Assembly: GCA_020725805.1 (NCBI GenBank)
Contig: DYEF01000016.1
Location: 1 to 64,000, forward strand
Length of the DNA stretch: 64,000 nt
Direction: 5' to 3'
Source: Bdellovibrio sp.
GTDB lineage: Bacteria > Myxococcota > SpSt-1050
Below, in pieces: positions 29,030 through 39,211 of the stretch. Made by a program: the position numbers and the translations under genes. Below the pieces are notes generated by a model that saw nothing but the letters and a program-made list of their open reading frames with translations, ran no database searches and had not been told where the DNA came from. Every line of letters starts with the position of its first letter. The stretch's first letter is position 1.

Positions 29030-29737
29030 CTAATTCCCTTCAAACATTTTTTCACCATTGAGTCTCAATTCGTCCTGACTGTAAACAAGGAAAATGCAGG
29101 AGCTTACCTTACTCAGGGCATCAGCCGGATACAGCTCATCGGTTCCGTTTTTGAGATCAATTCCGATATTTACGAGGCAATTAAACAATAAAGAAAATTT
29201 ACAGACATCCGGATTCATCGCAAGACTATTCATATCAACTGAGATATCCACACTCTTCCCCTTTGGCAATAGACCATAAATAAATTCAATGAAGAATTTT
29301 GCATCACAATAGCCTGAATACTGAGTCGAAGAGATATATTCACCTGTTCTGTACCGCGGAGTAACATCAATATTGGTCTGATATACAACTTTCTGACCAT
29401 CATTATTTGAAGCGATAATGCTCCTTACATAATCTTCATAGCTGATTCCGATTACTATGTTGTTATCTGCAAGATAAAAATATTGCATAGAGACACTGCC
29501 TCTGCACCCGTTTTTATCACACTTTATACTGCCCGTTGAATCTGAAATTGAATATTTATTCTGGCAGATTGAAATCTCTTCATTAAAACACAGATCCTCC
29601 TCTGAACCCCTAAAAACATAAAGCATCTCCTGATTCTGATAATTCAGGTAGATAAACTTATACTCTTTCGGGCTATTCCCGCAGGATATTGCGAAGTAAA
29701 CCGGCAGCAGTAATAATAATAATAATTTTTCTCTCAT
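29030..29737 (-). CDS. Hypothetical lipoprotein
   Basis: MREKLLLLLLLPVYFAISCGNS lipobox. Confidence 0.65.
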   Translation of the reverse strand: MREKLLLLLLLPVYFAISCGNSPKEYKFIYLNYQNQEMLYVFRGSEEDLCFNEEISICQNKYSISDSTGSIKCDKNGCRGSVSMQYFYLADNNIVIGISYEDYVRSIIASNNDGQKVVYQTNIDVTPRYRTGEYISSTQYSGYCDAKFFIEFIYGLLPKGKSVDISVDMNSLAMNPDVCKFSLLFNCLVNIGIDLKNGTDELYPADALSKVSSCIFLVYSQDELRLNGEKMFEGN

Positions 29738-29752
29738 TGAGGATTCTCCCGA

Positions 29753-30262
29753 TTAAAAGTAGAACGTTGCAAAGAGCTGTGTAGTCGTTGTCCCTATCTT
29801 GACTGTCGGAGATACCGGAATTGCAAGAAGCGCCTCGCCTCCGATTGAAAACTCTTTTGTAACAAAGAACGAAACCCCGACCCCTCCTGCGATTGTAATA
29901 TAAAAATCGTCATTATTTTCGTTTAAGTCCCCGAAATTCTTGGCAAATGACAACCCGCCTTTGATATAAGGTGCTGCCCGTCTGTCGAGCAGATACTTAT
30001 TCATATATATACCCAGTTTCAGCCCGCCACCTTCTACCTGATTATCATTCTCGTCCTCTACCTGATAACCGAATCCGAATTCCATCTGCATCGCAAGTAA
30101 ATCTTCAATATGGAATCTCCCTCCCACTGATGCGGCAATTGATGCCGGAATAGTAAAGTCCAGACCGAATTTGTTTGCCTTAAGTGAATTCTCCTGTGCA
30201 AATGCAATACCCGTAAAAGCGATGATTAAAAGACAAGAATAAACAAATTTTCTCATTTCCAT
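29753..30262 (-). CDS. Outer-membrane beta-barrel-like protein
   Basis: Signal peptide; alternating beta-strand pattern; C-terminal ...TTQLFATFYF terminal aromatic. Confidence 0.65.
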   Translation of the reverse strand: MEMRKFVYSCLLIIAFTGIAFAQENSLKANKFGLDFTIPASIAASVGGRFHIEDLLAMQMEFGFGYQVEDENDNQVEGGGLKLGIYMNKYLLDRRAAPYIKGGLSFAKNFGDLNENNDDFYITIAGGVGVSFFVTKEFSIGGEALLAIPVSPTVKIGTTTTQLFATFYF

Positions 30263-30351
30263 ACCTCCTTTAAGAATCTAAAATAATTTACTCCTCCAAA
30301 TACCCTTGTCAATCAAAATGTGTTTACAGCATTCCTATTATATTGTCAGAC

Positions 30352-31572
30352 TCAGAAGGACATTACTGACCTTAAGTAATAAATACCCTTGAGAATTTCC
30401 AGAGAGAGCTCTTTGCCGGCCGACATAGATATCTCGTATTTATAGAGTTCCTTCTCCCTGAACTCCTCGGGGGATGGTATATATCCCAGTTCATCGTTGC
30501 AGAGAGACAATACAAGGACATCCCTGAAATCCAAAAATCTTGCCTTTATCCTGAATCCCATAGAAGGAAGAAGTTCACCGGGTGCACCAAAGAGGACAAC
30601 ATCCCCGATTTTGACGAGATTTATCTCGGTCTGAATCTGATTGTCTATGATATCGCGTCTGAATATACCGAGTTTCTTGAGAAGCAGGAATTTGGGGTTC
30701 TCAACCTTTATTCTGAATCTGTGACTGATATGTTTCACCTGACCATAGGGAACCTCTCTGAGAGAACCCTTCTCACTGACAATCAGTTCACCGAGCCTCT
30801 CTCCCATATTTACGGTAAACCTCAGCCTGTCTGCAAAGATTGCATCCTCCTCGATATTGGGAGTCACCATACCTCCGAGAGCGGCCGAAAAAAAGACCCC
30901 CTCTCCGCCCGTCCTCTCCTCAAGATACCTGAGAACCAGTCCGGGGTAATCAGCGCTTATCAGTGTATTGCCTGCCCAGAGACCCTCCGGATGACAGGCA
31001 AAGTTTACAATGTACCCTCTGGTACTGCCATCCTTTTTCAAAAATTTCAGAAAAGATATTCTGTCGTCTTTATATCCGTATTTACGCATATTCTCCGTAA
31101 TAAACGGAGGGACATCCGAAAATCCTGCATATATTACCGTATCCTCGGCACTATCTCTGGCACCAATTACTGCCTTTCTGATAGAATCTCTCAGAGAATT
31201 AAGATATCCGGAATCAACACCGCTTACAACAGGGATATTCATAACAGCACGTCCCCAGTATCCCATTGTATCCGGTCCTTCGTGATTGTGCGTAGAACAG
31301 ATAATTATATGGTCTGTATCCCCGAATTCCCTTTTCAGGTCTTCTTTTACCGACTGTATATACTCATTAAAGAGTCCTATTACATCACAGGCGACAAGAA
31401 CCACAGAATTTAGCCCGTCGCTTATGTATGCGGCCCGTGCATATATGGGATGCAGGACACCTGTGGATTTACGGTTGAAATCAAACCCTCCCATATATAC
31501 GCTCTTGCCATACGGCGTTATATCGATTTTCGAAAAACCCGCTTTAAAGTACTTTATTCCTCCTCCATCCAT
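30352..31572 (-). CDS. Neutral/alkaline ceramidase-like protein, no signal peptide evident
   Basis: FKAGFSKIDITPYGKSVYMGGFDF; IIICSTHNHEGPDTMGYWG; VNFACHPEGL; SADYPGLVLRYLEE. Confidence 0.8.
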   Translation of the reverse strand: MDGGGIKYFKAGFSKIDITPYGKSVYMGGFDFNRKSTGVLHPIYARAAYISDGLNSVVLVACDVIGLFNEYIQSVKEDLKREFGDTDHIIICSTHNHEGPDTMGYWGRAVMNIPVVSGVDSGYLNSLRDSIRKAVIGARDSAEDTVIYAGFSDVPPFITENMRKYGYKDDRISFLKFLKKDGSTRGYIVNFACHPEGLWAGNTLISADYPGLVLRYLEERTGGEGVFFSAALGGMVTPNIEEDAIFADRLRFTVNMGERLGELIVSEKGSLREVPYGQVKHISHRFRIKVENPKFLLLKKLGIFRRDIIDNQIQTEINLVKIGDVVLFGAPGELLPSMGFRIKARFLDFRDVLVLSLCNDELGYIPSPEEFREKELYKYEISMSAGKELSLEILKGIYYLRSVMSF

Positions 31573-32513
31573 GTCCTGTCCTTCTCCTCCTTTTCATATA
31601 CAAAAGACGCCTCGAGTGCAATCAGGTAATTTTTGTAGAGCTCCAGAAGAATCTTGTCCGGGACACCCTTAAGCTTGAATATCTCATACTTTCCCCTCTT
31701 ACCCTGTCCCGAAAACGGAGAGAGATATTTGCCGGTTGCACCTGCCTGTGATATATCCGACGGGAGTATCTTGATTATCTTTCCTGACGGGTCAAAGGCA
31801 ATACCTACCTGAATGTTACCGAGAGATTTTACATTGAAGAAGACGAGATAGCCGAGTTTGAGGGGCTTTTTCAGGACATCCATCTTGTTCGGGTCCTGAG
31901 GAATATACTCGGCACCGCCGATATGGGGCTTGTCGGACCTGAATATCGTATATACAGTAACGGTCTCCTCATCCTCTGTTATCTTCTCCTTTATTACCTT
32001 CTCTATTCTCTCCTTTCCAAGGGCGGCGATTCTGTAATCCTTTGCGATGAAATATGCGGCGTTCGGGAAGAAGTTGTCTATTTTGATATGCAGTGACCTG
32101 AGATATGCGATGACATCCCAGATATCAAGGTCGTTGTATCCTCTCCCGAATGAAGGCATAAAAGTCTCTCTCGAGAGCACCTTTGTACCGCCGTTCTTGA
32201 TTACATTGAAAAGATGGCTGTTCTCCTTCATATTCATAACTTTCGGGTCCCTGAAATTGATCGGAGGAGGATTAAAAGACGAGGCAGCATATCCGTCTCC
32301 TGTACCGTTTATCCCGTGACAGGCAAAACAGTCAACTCTGAACCTCTTCTCACCTGCCATTACATCACCATAGGCGGCCGAAACAGCCGAAGGTGCCTGA
32401 GCAGCAGCAGTACTTTCGGATTTCTCTTCCTTGGCCTTCTTTCCCTTATCTTTTGCATAGACGACTGATACCAGAAGAACCGAGATTATCAGTAATGAAA
32501 GGAATTTCTTCAT
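31554..32513 (-). CDS. Secreted monohaem c-type cytochrome
   Basis: Signal peptide; GEKRFRVDCFACHGINGTGDG; Met ligand candidate TFMPSFG. Confidence 0.85.
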   Translation of the reverse strand: MKKFLSLLIISVLLVSVVYAKDKGKKAKEEKSESTAAAQAPSAVSAAYGDVMAGEKRFRVDCFACHGINGTGDGYAASSFNPPPINFRDPKVMNMKENSHLFNVIKNGGTKVLSRETFMPSFGRGYNDLDIWDVIAYLRSLHIKIDNFFPNAAYFIAKDYRIAALGKERIEKVIKEKITEDEETVTVYTIFRSDKPHIGGAEYIPQDPNKMDVLKKPLKLGYLVFFNVKSLGNIQVGIAFDPSGKIIKILPSDISQAGATGKYLSPFSGQGKRGKYEIFKLKGVPDKILLELYKNYLIALEASFVYEKEEKDRTWMEEE

Positions 32514-32546
32514 ATTATACCTCCTGATTTATCAAAATATTTGTCA

Positions 32547-33491
32547 TTATTTTGTCTTGTATTTATCAGCATCGGTATTCTTGAATCTGTATCTGAGATG
32601 TCCCCGCAGAATAACATTATAGTTTACCTTCTTTATAGCCTCTAAGGTCGCCTTTTCGTCCTTCGAATCGGCGGCAGATGCAATCTCCTCGAATCCCACA
32701 ATAAGGTCAGTAATAAACTGCGAAAACTGCGAATCCTTATCCTTTACAAGGGCTGTCTGCTCTTTCTTTAAGAATTCGGCCATTCTCTTTGACTCACGCG
32801 AAATACCGTTGGTATCAAGCTTTTTGCCCGGCACAAAAATATCCTTTACGATATACTGCCACGTCCTTCCGAGTTCACGCATTACCCTCTTCATATCGGA
32901 CTCAGTCTCTTTACCCTGTTCTGATGCAACCACACCTCCGGGTCCTACCGGACCAGCCGCCTTTTTCATAATAGGTTTCCCGTTCTCATCCTTCGGAATC
33001 TGGTCTATCTCTTCTCCCTGCGGGAGGGGCCATACACCTACATAAACTCCGAAATTGGCAGTAACCGCATCCTGCTCCTGCGCAATTATGTCCAGTTTGA
33101 CAACATATCTGCCTACCTGCTGGGGGAAGAAGTGAAATCCGAATGAACCCGCATCCTGAAGGGGCTGAACAACATACCTGTAAGTTGCCTCTGGAAGTTT
33201 TTCGTAATATACACTCGCCGCAAGCTTGACGTCCATAACAGGCGACAGATTACCGTAGACAGGGTCTGCAACCTTCATCTCTTTATATACCTCAAACGAG
33301 AGTTCCACCACCTCCTGTGGTTCGGGTATGCCCGGAGATATCTTCATAAGCACCAGATAATCGGAAGTCCTTGCAAAGAGCATCCTCTTGTCGGGCTTCT
33401 TTAGAGTACCGGTCGTCTGAATCTTATCCTGTGCAATCAGGCTGAATGAAAAGAGGACCAAAATCAGAATAAAGGCAATTTTTCTTGTCAC
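32547..33491 (-). CDS. Secreted protein with C-terminal cytochrome c'-like helical domain lacking CxxCH
   Basis: Signal peptide; MKRVMRELGRTWQYIVKDIF...FLKKEQ...DLIVGFEEIASAADSKDEKATLEAIKKVNYNVILRGHLRYRFK. Confidence 0.5.
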   Translation of the reverse strand: MTRKIAFILILVLFSFSLIAQDKIQTTGTLKKPDKRMLFARTSDYLVLMKISPGIPEPQEVVELSFEVYKEMKVADPVYGNLSPVMDVKLAASVYYEKLPEATYRYVVQPLQDAGSFGFHFFPQQVGRYVVKLDIIAQEQDAVTANFGVYVGVWPLPQGEEIDQIPKDENGKPIMKKAAGPVGPGGVVASEQGKETESDMKRVMRELGRTWQYIVKDIFVPGKKLDTNGISRESKRMAEFLKKEQTALVKDKDSQFSQFITDLIVGFEEIASAADSKDEKATLEAIKKVNYNVILRGHLRYRFKNTDADKYKTK

Positions 33492-33702
33492 TTTATAAAC
33501 CTCCTTTAAGATGGCAATGGGAATATATCAGTAAACCAATACCAAATTCAATAAAAAAGTAACGGGATGTAAAATATTGAAGAGCCATTTGTAATATTGC
33601 GGGTGTCCCGGAAATATGAAAATATTCTCTCTTCTCATTTTGTTTGTCTAAAAGGAATTTTCAAGATATATAAACCCTTACCTTATATCAGGAGGTCCTG
33701 TA

Positions 33703-34155
33703 ATGGGTTCAATATCCAGAGAATCTTATGAAAGAATTCTCCTTATCAAACGGGAGATGGAGAGGCTGATACGGGAGTTTTCGGGACTCGACACAGAACT
33801 TCTCAGTGAGTCGAACAATGTGACCATTCCTGTTGATATATTCGAGGTAAAGAACGAGGTCTTTATTCAGGCCGAGATACCGGGACTCAAAAAGGGTGAA
33901 ATCAAGGTCTTTGTCAGCCGCAACAAACTCTTTATCGAGGGTGTAAAGCCCGACAGCACAAGGACAGAAAAAGCAAACTATATATGGATGGAGAGGCCTT
34001 ACGGGACGATCAAGAGAATAATAGAACTTCCGCAGGCGTGTGATACAAGGACTATAACAGCAGAATACAAAAGCGGTATACTCACACTGAAACTAAAAAG
34101 GATTGAGGAACGGAGAGGGGAAAAACGCGAAGTCGAAATCAATTTCGAGGAATAG
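33703..34155 (+). CDS. Small heat shock protein (Hsp20)
   Basis: PVDIFEVKNEVFIQAEIPGLKKGEIKVFVSRNKLFIEGVK; RPYGTIKRIIELP. Confidence 0.88.
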   Translation: MGSISRESYERILLIKREMERLIREFSGLDTELLSESNNVTIPVDIFEVKNEVFIQAEIPGLKKGEIKVFVSRNKLFIEGVKPDSTRTEKANYIWMERPYGTIKRIIELPQACDTRTITAEYKSGILTLKLKRIEERRGEKREVEINFEE

Positions 34156-34158
34156 AAT

Positions 34159-36492
34159 ATGGACGAAAGATTCGAAGATACATTTACAATACCCGAAGAG
34201 ATAGTCGCCCTTCCTGTAAAGGACATTGTGGTATTTCCCTATATGCTCATACCTCTTGTGGCATCGAGGCCGGTATCGTCAAAGGCAATAGACGAGGCAC
34301 TCCTCAAGGGGAGGATGATTCTCTGTCTGACACAGAAGGACAGCAACATCGAAGAACCTTCGTCTCAGGACATATACAGGGTAGGAACGGTCTGTATTAT
34401 ACAGAGAATGCGCAAACTTCAGGACGGCAGAACGAGAATAATCCTTCAGGGGATTGCAAAGGCAAGGGTGGTCGAATTTCTGGCCGAAAATCCGGTCTTC
34501 AAGGTCAGGATAAATATCATCAGGGAACTTCCTGTCGCAGATTTTTCAGTCGAGACAGAGGCCCTTGTCAGGACCATAAGAGAGAACCTGAAGAAGATGG
34601 AATCAATGGGTAAGCAGTTCTCGCAGGAGTTTTCATCTCTCGTGCAGACTATCAATGACCCCGGGAGGCTTGCCGATATAATAGTACCCAACCTGACAGT
34701 CAAGATAGAAGATGCGCAACTGATCCTCGAAGAACCGGACCCTATCAAAAGACTCAAAAAGGTAAACGAGTTTATCCTCAGGGAGAATGAGGTCTATCAG
34801 GTACAGCAGAAGATACAGGACAGGGTGAAAGAGGAGATGGACAAGTCCCAGAGGCAGTATCTTCTGATGGAGCAGCTCAGGGCTATTCAGAAGGAACTCG
34901 GAATCGGCGGTGAGATGAGCGATGTACAGGAAATCAGGCAGAAGATTCTTCAGATGAATATGCCGGACGAGGTCAAAAAGGAGATAGAGAAGCAACTGAA
35001 CCGTCTCGAATCCATGCATTCGGATTCCGCAGAGGCGAGTGTAATACGCAATTATGTAGACTGGGTAATCTCACTGCCTTGGAACACCTATACAGATGAC
35101 AATATCGTTCTCAGGGATGCCAGAAGGATTCTCGATGAAGACCATTACAATCTCGAAAAGATTAAAGAGAGAATTCTGGAATTTCTGAGTGTAAGGATGA
35201 TAAAGAAGGACCACAAGGGACCTATTCTGTGTTTTGTGGGACCGCCGGGAGTCGGTAAAACATCTCTTGGCAGGTCGATTGCCCGTGCCATGGGAAGAAA
35301 ATTTGTCAGAATTTCGCTCGGAGGAATCAGGGACGAGGCTGAGATAAGAGGACACAGAAGAACATATGTCGGAGCACTCCCCGGAAAGATTATTCAGGGT
35401 CTTAAGACTGCCGGTTCTGCCAATCCTGTCTTTATGCTCGACGAGGTCGACAAAATCGGGCTCGACTACAGAGGAGACCCGTCATCTGCTCTTCTGGAGG
35501 TGCTGGACCCCGAGCAGAATAATTCATTCGTAGACCATTTCATCGGTCTGCCCTTCGACCTATCCAGAGTCCTCTTTATCACAACGGCAAATCATCCCGA
35601 TACCATACCGGAACCTCTCAAGGACAGGATGGAGATGATATATCTTTCGGGTTATACGGAGGAGGAAAAGACAGAGATTGCCAGAAGGCACATTATCCCC
35701 AGACAGATAGTGGAAAACGGGGCCGAGAATCTCGGCCTCGATTTCAGAAAATCTGCCATAACGGAAATTATCAGATACTACACAAGGGAGGCGGGGGTCA
35801 GAAATCTCGAAAGAGAGATTTCATCGGTAATAAGAAAAATCATCAGGGAGAAGGTCGAAAAGGAAAAATATCCCCAGACCGTCAACGGAAAAACTGTAAA
35901 CAGATATCTCGGTATCCGGAAATTCAGTTTTGACCTGAAGGGGGAATTCAAGGAGGCCGGGATAATCCACGGGCTGGCCTGGACACCTTTTGGCGGGGAA
36001 ATCCTTACAATCGAGTCCGCACTGATGAACGGAAAACCCGGGCTCACACTCACCGGACATCTGGGCGATGTAATGAAGGAATCTGCACATACGGCTCTCA
36101 CATTCCTGAGGTCATCATCGGAGATTTTGGGTATAAATACAGAAATTTTTATGTCACGCGAGATTCACGTCCACGTCCCTGCCGGTGCTGTTCCCAAGGA
36201 CGGACCTTCGGCGGGACTCGCTATCGCCATATCGATATACTCACTCTTAAAAAACAGACCTGTATCCACAGATGTGGCACTGACCGGTGAAATAACAATC
36301 AAAGGCAGGGTATTGCCGGTCGGCGGTATAAAGGAAAAACTCCTCGCTGCCACACGTTCCGGTATTAAAAACGTAATAATTCCCGATGAAAACCAGAAAG
36401 ACCTGACAGAAATTCCGCCACTGATTCTCAAAAAGCTGACGATCAAGACTGTGAAATCAGCAAACGAGGTAATAGAATACCTGTTTAGCTGA
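34159..36492 (+). CDS. lon: ATP-dependent protease Lon
   Basis: FVGPPGVGKTSLGRSIARAMGRKFVRISLGGIRDEAEIRGHRRTYVGALPGKIIQGLK; PKDGPSAGLA. Confidence 0.98.
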   Translation: MDERFEDTFTIPEEIVALPVKDIVVFPYMLIPLVASRPVSSKAIDEALLKGRMILCLTQKDSNIEEPSSQDIYRVGTVCIIQRMRKLQDGRTRIILQGIAKARVVEFLAENPVFKVRINIIRELPVADFSVETEALVRTIRENLKKMESMGKQFSQEFSSLVQTINDPGRLADIIVPNLTVKIEDAQLILEEPDPIKRLKKVNEFILRENEVYQVQQKIQDRVKEEMDKSQRQYLLMEQLRAIQKELGIGGEMSDVQEIRQKILQMNMPDEVKKEIEKQLNRLESMHSDSAEASVIRNYVDWVISLPWNTYTDDNIVLRDARRILDEDHYNLEKIKERILEFLSVRMIKKDHKGPILCFVGPPGVGKTSLGRSIARAMGRKFVRISLGGIRDEAEIRGHRRTYVGALPGKIIQGLKTAGSANPVFMLDEVDKIGLDYRGDPSSALLEVLDPEQNNSFVDHFIGLPFDLSRVLFITTANHPDTIPEPLKDRMEMIYLSGYTEEEKTEIARRHIIPRQIVENGAENLGLDFRKSAITEIIRYYTREAGVRNLEREISSVIRKIIREKVEKEKYPQTVNGKTVNRYLGIRKFSFDLKGEFKEAGIIHGLAWTPFGGEILTIESALMNGKPGLTLTGHLGDVMKESAHTALTFLRSSSEILGINTEIFMSREIHVHVPAGAVPKDGPSAGLAIAISIYSLLKNRPVSTDVALTGEITIKGRVLPVGGIKEKLLAATRSGIKNVIIPDENQKDLTEIPPLILKKLTIKTVKSANEVIEYLFS

Positions 36493-36564
36493 GAAGAGAA
36501 TAAGTACTACCTGATTCTACATAAAACTCTTTTTTAACCGGAAGCAGCCATTCTTATTTTTATT

Positions 36565-37866
36565 ATGGATACTTTGACTAATAATAAAGCTTATGATATA
36601 AGAGCCCTTGCTATGAAGAAAGATATCATCGCAATGGTTCTTGCCGGCGGCAGGGTCGATGAGCTCTCTGTCCTGACACTAAAAAGACCCAAGGCATCGC
36701 TTCCGCTCTGGGGGATATACAGAATAATTGATTTTGCACTTTCAAACCTTATGAACAGCGGAATCGATGTGGTGGGAGTTTTATCCCAGTACAAACCGTA
36801 TTCGCTCATAAGTCATATCCAGAACGGCACACACTGGGATTTCATCGGAAGAGGAAGGGAGATAAGGATACTCAGCCCTTTTAAGGGAAATTCGGATTCG
36901 GACTGGTATAAGGGGACAGCAGATGCCGTATATCAGAATCTTAATTTTATCGACCATTACGACTGTGAGGATGTACTCGTTCTGTCCGGAGACCATATTT
37001 ATGCCATGGATTACCGCAAGGTCCTTCAGTTTCACAGAGAGAAAGATGCGGACCTCACGATCGTATTCAAACAGGTCCCCGAAAGCGAGGCATACAGGTT
37101 CGGCATAGGCAGACTCGGCGAAAACCAGAGAGTAATCAGTTACGAAGAAAAACCAAAGACACCATCCTCAAATCTTGCATCTCTGACGATATACATATTC
37201 AAAACAGATGTACTGAAAAAACTCGTGACATATAACGCAAACCACGGAAAGTCCTATCATATATACAGCGACATCATACCTTATATGCTCAGTAACAACT
37301 ATAAGGTATTCGGATATGTCTTCGACGGCTACTGGCAGTATGCAAGAACGATAGATGAATACTTCAGAACAAATTTTGATATATTGCAAAGGGACAGGCT
37401 CACGATTCTCGAGAGTATGAACATAAGGACCAATATGAATTATTTCGAATATTCCGATATACCACCGACATTTGTATCTGACAGTTCGAAAATAAAAAAC
37501 TCGGTTGTATCACCCGGAGTAAAAATTTACGGAGAAGTTCATAATTCAATAATATCACCCGGGGTCATAATAGAAAAGGGAGCTTATGTCAGAAACAGTA
37601 TAATCTTCAGTTTCTCCCATCTTCGTCCGGACTGCAGAGTCATAAATTCAATACTGGACAAAAATGTAATCGTCGGTGGAAATTCTGTAATAGGTGAGGA
37701 AGGTGAGGTCGATTCTGCCCCCGTAACCATAATAGGGAAAAATACACGTATCCCCTCCGGCAGAAAGATCGGCGGGAGATGTATAATATATCCCGACCTC
37801 TCCGAAAATGACTTTGAAATGACCGAGATCCCCGAAGGGACTGAATACAAAGGAAAGAGTATATGA
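36565..37866 (+). CDS. GlgC-like glucose-1-phosphate adenylyltransferase paralogue with altered GRVDEL N-terminal motif
   Basis: MVLAGGRVDELSVLTLKRPKASLPLWGIYRIIDFALSNLMNSGI; SDWYKGTADAVYQN; left-handed beta-helix C-terminus. Confidence 0.88.
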   Translation: MDTLTNNKAYDIRALAMKKDIIAMVLAGGRVDELSVLTLKRPKASLPLWGIYRIIDFALSNLMNSGIDVVGVLSQYKPYSLISHIQNGTHWDFIGRGREIRILSPFKGNSDSDWYKGTADAVYQNLNFIDHYDCEDVLVLSGDHIYAMDYRKVLQFHREKDADLTIVFKQVPESEAYRFGIGRLGENQRVISYEEKPKTPSSNLASLTIYIFKTDVLKKLVTYNANHGKSYHIYSDIIPYMLSNNYKVFGYVFDGYWQYARTIDEYFRTNFDILQRDRLTILESMNIRTNMNYFEYSDIPPTFVSDSSKIKNSVVSPGVKIYGEVHNSIISPGVIIEKGAYVRNSIIFSFSHLRPDCRVINSILDKNVIVGGNSVIGEEGEVDSAPVTIIGKNTRIPSGRKIGGRCIIYPDLSENDFEMTEIPEGTEYKGKSI

Positions 37867-39140
37867 GAAATTCACGGGACACCCTTGTAATGCTGCTTGC
37901 CGGCGGTGTTGGTTCGAGACTCAACATACTTGCAACCAAGAGAGCAAAACCCGCGGTCCCGTTTGGCGGAATCTACAGAATCATTGACTTCACACTGAGC
38001 AACGTTATGAATTCGGATATGGAAATGGTCGGTGTGCTCACACAGTACAAACCCCTCTCGCTGATGGACCACATCGGTAACGGCGAATACTGGAATCTTT
38101 ACGGAAGAAAGAGAGGCATCAAGATTCTCCCGCCACACACAGGAGAGGCCGATTCGGACTGGTACAAAGGGACTGCAGATGCAATATACCAGAACATACC
38201 TTTTATGGAAAACTACAAACCTGAAAAAGTCCTTATTCTTTCGGGTGACCACATTTACAGGATGAACTACGAAGAGATGGTTTCATTCCACGAAAAGAAG
38301 AATGCAGCGCTTACCATAGCGGCAATGCCTGTGCCGATAGAAGAGGCTCACCGGTTCGGGGTTATGGTGACAAATGAATCCGATGAGATAACCGAGTTTC
38401 AGGAAAAGGTAAAGAACCCGAAATCGAACCTTGCCTCAATGGGTATCTACGTTTTCAACTACAACATTTTATGTCAGGAACTAAAAAATATCGTCGGGCA
38501 GAAGAAGGGATTTGACTTCGGTAAAGATATTATTCCGTCTATGCTCGGCAGACACAAACTCGTATGTTTCAAGTTCAGCGATTACTGGAGAGATGTAGGT
38601 ACAATCGACTCGTATCACAGCGCAAATATGGATTGTCTGAATCCGGATTCGGGACTTGACCTCTATAACTGGAGACTCTGTACCAATCCGGACGAAGACA
38701 GGATAGGGGATAAACCTCCCTCGTTTTTCGGGGAATATTCCGCTTCGGAAAACTCTCTTATATCAAAAGGGTGCAGAATTGAGGGCGAGGTAAAAAATTC
38801 GGTACTCTCCCCCGGAGTCAGAATACTGAAAGGTGCAAAGGTTACCAATTCCGTAATCTTTTCCAACACCGTAATTGAATCGGGCAGCATTGTCGATTAC
38901 TGCATCATAGATAAGAATGTGCAGATTGGCACCGACTGCCGTATAGGTGAAGGGGAGAATATTGCAAACAGGCAGTTCCCCAGTCATCTTTCATGCGGCA
39001 TAACAGTAATAGGGAAAAACACAATAATTCCCGACGACACAATAATCGGCAAAAACTGCATAATATACCCGGAAGTGATACTGAACAATAACAATGCAGG
39101 CTTTGTACTGAAATCGGGCGAGACTGTTAATTACAGTTAA
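37863..39140 (+). CDS. glgC: Glucose-1-phosphate adenylyltransferase
   Basis: MLLAGGVGSRLNILATKRAKPAVPFGGIYRIIDFTLSNVMNSDM; SDWYKGTADAIYQN. Confidence 0.92.
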   Translation: MRNSRDTLVMLLAGGVGSRLNILATKRAKPAVPFGGIYRIIDFTLSNVMNSDMEMVGVLTQYKPLSLMDHIGNGEYWNLYGRKRGIKILPPHTGEADSDWYKGTADAIYQNIPFMENYKPEKVLILSGDHIYRMNYEEMVSFHEKKNAALTIAAMPVPIEEAHRFGVMVTNESDEITEFQEKVKNPKSNLASMGIYVFNYNILCQELKNIVGQKKGFDFGKDIIPSMLGRHKLVCFKFSDYWRDVGTIDSYHSANMDCLNPDSGLDLYNWRLCTNPDEDRIGDKPPSFFGEYSASENSLISKGCRIEGEVKNSVLSPGVRILKGAKVTNSVIFSNTVIESGSIVDYCIIDKNVQIGTDCRIGEGENIANRQFPSHLSCGITVIGKNTIIPDDTIIGKNCIIYPEVILNNNNAGFVLKSGETVNYS

Positions 39141-39211
39141 TTTTACTTGACTAAACCGTTGAGTAATAAGTATTATGGATTTGCTTTTATTATTACGGTA
39201 AGGAGCGAAAA

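Noticed and set aside
29711-29731. (TAA)n microsatellite at the start of the lipoprotein gene as a phase-variation switch
   Set aside because: Trinucleotide repeat in frame encoding poly-Leu in the signal peptide; length change would not switch frame
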